From: DASUBV01 sp036510065
GTDB taxonomy: Bacteria; Actinomycetota; Actinomycetes; Streptosporangiales; Streptosporangiaceae
Assembly (NCBI GenBank): GCA_036510065.1
Contig: DATCEO010000166.1
Location: 1-64,000 of the forward strand
Length of the DNA: 64,000 bases
Direction: 5' to 3'
The first letter of the stretch is position 1. Every line of letters starts with the position of its first letter. Positions 60,065-64,000 of this stretch are shown here, in pieces. The translations under genes were made by a program, and so were the position numbers. The notes under the pieces were generated by a model. The model was not told where the DNA came from. It worked only from the letters and a program-made list of their open reading frames with translations, and searched no databases.

Positions 60065-60843
60065 AACTGCGCCGGGCCTGACGAGGGCCGTGCCGGACCC
60101 GGCGCGGACTGCGCCGGTCCTGACGGCGGCTGCCCTGACGGCGGCTGCCCTGACGGCGGCTGCAATGACGGTGGCTGCACTGACGGTGGCTGCACTGACT
60201 CTGGCGAAGGCTGCGCCGGGCCAGGCAGGCCGTGGGCCGGCGCAGCAACGAGACGGCCGGTGAGCCCGGCCCGCAGATCGCTGACGCACCGCGGCAGGCC
60301 GCGGACAGTGGCGAGCGCCACGCACCCGGCGGTGCCGGCGAGCAGCCAGGGCGCCACGGCGGCCAGCGTCAGCATCGTCCCCGCCGCGGTGGCCAGCATC
60401 GTGCTGCTCCAGGCGGTGATCAGCTCGTCGCACACCACCGAGATCAGGAAGATCAGCGGCGGCGTGGTCACCACGAGCAGCAGGGCCTCCCGCCGGGCAT
60501 AGAACGCGGCCAGCAGGCAGCCCGCGACATAGCTCAGCCCGGCCAGCCAGGGAACGTGCGCCGCCTGTGCGATCAGGTCGCCCACGAGGAAGACGGCCAG
60601 CATGACCAGCGTCGCGCCGCGGCCGGTCAGCCGGGGCCGGCCGGGCCGCGGCGCCGGGGCCGGAGCCGACGCCGGCCGCGGCGCGACGCGGTCGGCCTGG
60701 CGGGCGCGCGGCCTGTCATGTCCCCGCGCCTGCCCGAGCGGCATGGTGCCGGGCGTCGGCCGGGCTCCGCCGGGCACGCTCATGTTCCTCCTGTCAGGTC
60801 CCGGCATGTCCCACGGCCCGTCAGCTGGCGGCCCGTGGCTCAC
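60061..60843 (-). CDS. DUF6542 membrane protein
   Basis: 260 residues. Pro/Arg-rich cytoplasmic N-terminus, four hydrophobic helices (LVMLAVFLVGDLIAQAAHVP, LSYVAGCLLAAFYARREALL, LVVTTPPLIFLISVVCDELI, LATAAGTMLTLAAVAPWLLA) and a repeat tail of PPSGQ-type units. DUF6542 proteins lie next to ispH/ychF in many actinomycetes; no activity is known. Alternative in-frame starts exist at Met residues around 60783. It is convergent with ispH. Confidence 0.8.
   Translation of the reverse strand: MSHGPPADGPWDMPGPDRRNMSVPGGARPTPGTMPLGQARGHDRPRARQADRVAPRPASAPAPAPRPGRPRLTGRGATLVMLAVFLVGDLIAQAAHVPWLAGLSYVAGCLLAAFYARREALLLVVTTPPLIFLISVVCDELITAWSSTMLATAAGTMLTLAAVAPWLLAGTAGCVALATVRGLPRCVSDLRAGLTGRLVAAPAHGLPGPAQPSPESVQPPSVQPPSLQPPSGQPPSGQPPSGPAQSAPGPARPSSGPAQF
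60121..60195. repeat. 15-bp tandem repeat TGACGGCGGCTGCCC
   Basis: Five units at 60121, 60136, 60151, 60166 and 60181; the last three have TGACGGTGGCTGCAC-type changes. They encode the PPS(G/V/L)Q repeat tail of the DUF6542 protein. Confidence 0.85.
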
Positions 60844-62221
60844 TGAGCCGTGGCTCGCCGAACAGCTGTGGCGCCGGGCTTACGTCATCATGCACGTCAG
60901 CCCGCCCCGATACCAGTTCCGGCATGGACGGGGCGATCAGGTCCGGGGCTGACAGGGCCCGCACGGTCTCCTCCACCGGCCTGGGCGATTCCAGAGCTGC
61001 CTCGACCACCCCGAGCTCGTTCAGCTTACGAGCGCTGACCAGGACGCGGGTCTCCAGCGAGCCAACTGCCTTGTTGTAGGTCGACACGGCATTACCGAGC
61101 GCACGGCCGAGCCCGTCGACGTGCCTGCCGAGTCCGGTCAGCCGCTCGTAAAGTTCCCGGCCGAGGTCGAACACCGCGCGGGCGTTACTAGAGAGAGCTT
61201 CCTGCTGCCATGCGTACTGGGCGGTCCGCAGCATCGTGACCAGGGTGGTGGGCGTGGCGATGTGAACCTTGCGGGCCATGGCGTGCTCCAGCAGGGCCGG
61301 GTCGTGCTCCAGCGCGGGGGCCAGGAACGCCTCGCCAGGGATGAAGAGGACCACGAACTCCGGCGCCGGGCTCAGGGCCGACCAGTACGCCTTCGCGGCC
61401 AGGGAGTCGACATGCTCGCGCAGGTGCCGGGCGTGGGCGGTCAGGCGTGCCTCGCGCACCGACTCGTCGGTGGTCTCGGCGGCTTCCAGGTAGGCGGCTA
61501 GCGACACCTTGGAGTCGACCACGATGTTCTTGCCGCCCGCCAGCCGGACCACCATGTCCGGGCGCTGCACGCCGTCCGCGGTCCCGACGCTGACCTGCTC
61601 GTCAAAGTCGCACCGCGGGCTCATCCCGGCCAGCTCCACCACCCGGCGCAGCTGCATCTCGCCCCACCGGCCGCGAGCTTCCGGCCGCCGCAGCGCGGTC
61701 ACGAGCGCCTGAGTCTGCGCGCGCAGCTGCTCGGAGCTCTGCCGCGCGATCATGACCTGCTCGGTGAGCGCCGCATGCGACAGGTTGCGCGCCGTCTCGT
61801 TCTCCCGCAGCTGGCTCTCTACCTTGGCCAGTGTCTCCCGCAGGGGCTGCACCAGATGCTCCACCGCCGCCCGGCGGCTTTCCAGCTCGCCCGTGGCCCG
61901 GGCGCTGGCCGCGCTGAGCCTGCCCTCGGCGAGCTCCAGGAACGTCTGCGCGCTGCGATCGAGGGCGCGGGCCGACATGGCCTGGAAGCGCTCCGCCAGC
62001 TGGCCGTCGATCAGCGCGGCCTTCTCCTGCGCGGCGCTCTCCATGAGGGCCGCGCGGTCGGCTGCCGCCCGCGCCCGCTCCTCAGCCGCCCTGGCCTGGC
62101 CCGTGAGGTCGGCCGTCATCGCCCCGAGTCTGCGCTGGGCGTACAGGTAGCCGAGGGCGGCGCCGAGAGCCAGGGCGGCCAGGAGCCCGGCAAACACCGA
62201 GATGGCATCCATATCGGCCAT
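60821..62221 (-). CDS. rmuC: DNA recombination protein RmuC
   Basis: 466 residues from ATG 62221 (ATG 62212 also possible). N-terminal membrane anchor ISVFAGLLAALALGAALGYL, a long coiled coil, and the RmuC nuclease-fold domain: RGRWGEMQLRRVVELAGM, RPDMVVRLAGGKNIVVDSKV, EFVVLFIPGEAFLAPALEHD and IATPTTLVTMLRTAQYAW. It limits inversions at repeats in E. coli. Divergent from ychF. Confidence 0.93.
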   Translation of the reverse strand: MADMDAISVFAGLLAALALGAALGYLYAQRRLGAMTADLTGQARAAEERARAAADRAALMESAAQEKAALIDGQLAERFQAMSARALDRSAQTFLELAEGRLSAASARATGELESRRAAVEHLVQPLRETLAKVESQLRENETARNLSHAALTEQVMIARQSSEQLRAQTQALVTALRRPEARGRWGEMQLRRVVELAGMSPRCDFDEQVSVGTADGVQRPDMVVRLAGGKNIVVDSKVSLAAYLEAAETTDESVREARLTAHARHLREHVDSLAAKAYWSALSPAPEFVVLFIPGEAFLAPALEHDPALLEHAMARKVHIATPTTLVTMLRTAQYAWQQEALSSNARAVFDLGRELYERLTGLGRHVDGLGRALGNAVSTYNKAVGSLETRVLVSARKLNELGVVEAALESPRPVEETVRALSAPDLIAPSMPELVSGRADVHDDVSPAPQLFGEPRLSEPRAAS

Positions 62222-62327
62222 GCTGGCAGCCAATGCCGATAGTTTCCCGCCCGACACGCGGTTCCCGCTGGCGGGGTGGGCCCGCGCCCGGCCCGGCCAG
62301 GACCACGGGCGGCCTAGACTCGCGCAG

Positions 62328-63419
62328 GTGAGTCTCTCCATCGGAATCGTCGGCCTGCCTAACGTCGGCAAGTCCACCCTGTTCAACGCCCTGACCCGGG
62401 CCAGCGCGCTGGCGTCGAACTATCCGTTCGCTACCATCGAGCCCAACGTCGGCATCGTCGGCATCCCCGACGCCCGGCTGGAGGCGCTCGCCGGGCTCTA
62501 CAACTCGGCCCCGATCGTGCCTGCGACGGTCCGGTTCGTGGATATCGCCGGGCTGGTCCGCGGGGCGTCCCAGGGGCAGGGGCTCGGCAACCAGTTCCTC
62601 TCCCATATCCGGGAGACCGATGCGATCTGCCAGGTGGTGCGGGTCTTCACCGATCCGGACGTCAGCCACGTCGATGGCGACGTGTCGCCCGGCCGCGACA
62701 TCGAGACGGTGGCGACCGAGCTCATCCTGGCCGACCTGCAGACGCTGGAGAAGGCGGTCCCGCGGCTGGCCAAGGAGGCCAAGTTCGGCAAGGACGCCGA
62801 CCGGAACCGGATCGCCCAGGCCGCGGCGACGGCCCAGCAGCTGCTGGACGGCGGGACGACCCTGTTCGCGGGCGCGGCCGGCGCCGGGATCGACCCGGCC
62901 GATCTGCGCGACCTGCACCTGCTCACGGCCAAGCCGTTCCTCTACGTGTTCAACGTGGACGAGGCCGAGCTGGGCGACAAGGAGCTGCGGGACCGGCTGG
63001 CAGCGCTGGTGACCCCGGCGCAGGCCATCTTCCTGGACGCCAAGACCGAGGCTGAGCTGGCTGAGCTGTCCCCGGAGGAGGCCGCCGAGATGCTGTCGGA
63101 ACTGGGCCTCGGCGAGCCCGGCCTGGACCAGCTGGCCCGGTCCGGCTTCGCGGCGCTGGGCCTGTCGACGTTCCTGACCGCCGGGCCCAAGGAGGCCCGG
63201 GCGTGGACGATTCCGGCCGGGGCCACGGCACCGGAGGGGGCCGGCGTCATTCACACCGACTTCCAGCGCGGCTTCATCAAGGCCGAGATCGTCTCCTTCG
63301 ACGACCTGATGGCGGCGGGTTCGATCGTCGCGGCCCGGGCGGCCGGCAAGGCGCGGATCGAGGGCAAGGACTATGTCATGCGCGACGGCGATGTAGTCGA
63401 GTTCCGCTTCAATGTGTAG
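62328..63419 (+). CDS. ychF: redox-regulated ATPase YchF (Obg family)
   Basis: 363 residues from GTG 62328. G1 IVGLPNVGKSTLFNAL, G3 VDIAGLVRGASQGQGLGNQF, the ATP-selecting NVDE in place of NKxD, a coiled-coil insert and the C-terminal TGS domain (IHTDFQRGFIKAEIVSFDDL, GKDYVMRDGDVVEF). Ribosome-associated ATPase of stress response. The frame left of 62328 is antisense to rmuC. Confidence 0.95.
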   Translation: MSLSIGIVGLPNVGKSTLFNALTRASALASNYPFATIEPNVGIVGIPDARLEALAGLYNSAPIVPATVRFVDIAGLVRGASQGQGLGNQFLSHIRETDAICQVVRVFTDPDVSHVDGDVSPGRDIETVATELILADLQTLEKAVPRLAKEAKFGKDADRNRIAQAAATAQQLLDGGTTLFAGAAGAGIDPADLRDLHLLTAKPFLYVFNVDEAELGDKELRDRLAALVTPAQAIFLDAKTEAELAELSPEEAAEMLSELGLGEPGLDQLARSGFAALGLSTFLTAGPKEARAWTIPAGATAPEGAGVIHTDFQRGFIKAEIVSFDDLMAAGSIVAARAAGKARIEGKDYVMRDGDVVEFRFNV

Positions 63420-63494
63420 TCGTATTCCACTCTGACATCAGGGCACCGCCGACTGGCGGCTGTCCGCATCGCTCAAGGTGTGGCATCATTGAGA

Positions 63495-63508
63495 GCATCA
63501 GATGATGC
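63495..63508. promoter_or_regulatory. vapBC autoregulatory palindrome GCATCAGATGATGC
   Basis: Six-base arms GCATCA/TGATGC around GA, with another GCATCA at 63483-63488, 23 bases before the antitoxin ATG. Type II antitoxins bind such repeats to repress their own operon. Confidence 0.55.
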
Positions 63509-63530
63509 GATTTTAGATGCGGAGGTCTCG

Positions 63531-63728
63531 ATGAGGACTACAGTGACCATCGATGACGAGCTCTTGGCGCGCGCGACTGAATTGACGGGCATCACGGAGA
63601 GGTCCGCCCTCTTGCGCGACGGGCTGGAAACCTTGATCCGCGTGGAGAGCGCCAAGCGCCTGGCGGCCCTAGGCGGCTCGGACACCAACGCAACCGCGGC
63701 GCCGCGTCGGCGGGACGGCGCCAGGTGA
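63531..63728 (+). CDS. vapB: VapB-type antitoxin
   Basis: 65 residues from ATG 63531 (GCGGAGG upstream). Ribbon-helix-helix: MRTTVTIDDELLARATELTG and RSALLRDGLETLIRVESAKR, then a disordered toxin-binding tail (AALGGSDTNATAAPRRRDGA). It neutralises the adjacent PIN-domain toxin and represses the operon. Its stop overlaps the toxin GTG (GTGA). Confidence 0.88.
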   Translation: MRTTVTIDDELLARATELTGITERSALLRDGLETLIRVESAKRLAALGGSDTNATAAPRRRDGAR

Positions 63729-64000
63729 TCCTGGTCGATACCTCGATCTGGATCGACCACTTCCATGCCTCCGATCCTTTACTTGTTGCGCACCTCCGTG
63801 ACGATCAGGTCGGATGTCATCGTGCTGTGATCGAGGAACTGGCGCTCGGGTCGATCAAGCAACGCGACCGTGTGCTGGCCCTCCTTGAGAGCCTCCAGGG
63901 GTTCCCGGTCCTGACGCATGGGGAAGTGATGGCGCTGGTGGATGGGCGTCAGCTTTGGGGGCGTGGACTGAGCGCGGTGGATGTACACCTGCTCGGCTCC
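63725..64000 (+). CDS. vapC: VapC-type PIN-domain ribonuclease toxin, 3' end cut by the window
   Basis: 92 residues of about 130 are visible from GTG 63725, overlapping the vapB stop. PIN-domain residues: Asp in VDTSIWIDHF, Glu in AVIEELALGS, and Asp in GLSAVDVHLL near the edge. It would cut specific RNAs when freed from VapB. The frame is open to the last base, so the C-terminal acidic residue lies outside. Confidence 0.88.
   Translation, partial: MILVDTSIWIDHFHASDPLLVAHLRDDQVGCHRAVIEELALGSIKQRDRVLALLESLQGFPVLTHGEVMALVDGRQLWGRGLSAVDVHLLGS

Overview
The window is very GC-rich DNA from a high-GC Gram-positive actinomycete. Supporting signs are NNG/NNC codon use, GTG and TTG starts, an Ala/Gly/Pro-rich proteome, actinobacterial families (DUF6542, DUF1707, DUF5753, PknB-like kinase) and the gene order glpX - xseB - xseA - ispH - DUF6542 - rmuC - ychF next to two fumarases, as I recall it from streptomycetes and Streptosporangiales. 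The species cannot be named from the sequence. I found no rRNA, tRNA or CRISPR array.

Region by region. (1) 1-0.77 kb: 3' part of an alpha/beta hydrolase. (2) 0.8-6.6 kb: a degraded mobile island with short repeats, a frameshifted winged-helix gene, an excisionase and an intact tyrosine integrase, then fragments of a methyltransferase, a DUF5753 regulator, an IS630 transposase and an FMN hydroxyacid dehydrogenase. (3) 6.6-24.7 kb: a carbohydrate catabolic island. A long leftward series (class II aldolase, FGGY kinase, two D-2-hydroxyacid dehydrogenases, GH4 glycosidase, four ABC importer genes, SorC regulator, AllA-like lyase, cupin) is followed by RidA, ThuA, a gluconate-dehydrogenase-type small subunit and a GMC oxidoreductase. 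An RraA-type aldolase and an aldehyde dehydrogenase lie on the other strand. A perfect palindrome in the divergent promoter is a candidate operator. Together the genes suggest import of a glycoside, oxidation (possibly at C3), cleavage and aldol breakdown. (4) 25-30.6 kb: a LacI repressor divergent from two secreted GH30 glycosidases with different C-terminal modules.

(5) 30.6-40 kb: DUF72, a VWA/MoxR pair, a rhomboid protease, two secreted transglycosylase-like proteins, an NlpC/P60 hydrolase coupled to the second one and preceded by two CRP-type sites, and a membrane Ser/Thr kinase. (6) 40-46 kb: class II and class I fumarases, then an MFS exporter divergent from a TetR regulator across two matching palindromes. 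(7) 46-53 kb: a broken AbiEi/DUF559-like gene, an overlapping proA-like/proB-like pair with unusual motifs, a convergent glutamine-synthetase-like ligase and a second MFS exporter. (8) 53-63.4 kb: a GH25-like protein, DUF1707 protein, GlpX, TetR, exonuclease VII, IspH, DUF6542, RmuC and YchF. (9) The right edge cuts a vapBC toxin-antitoxin pair.

The best candidates for undescribed biology are the oxidative glycoside island, the ProA-like/ProB-like/GS-like/MFS group, and the CRP-type control region of the cell-wall hydrolase pair.
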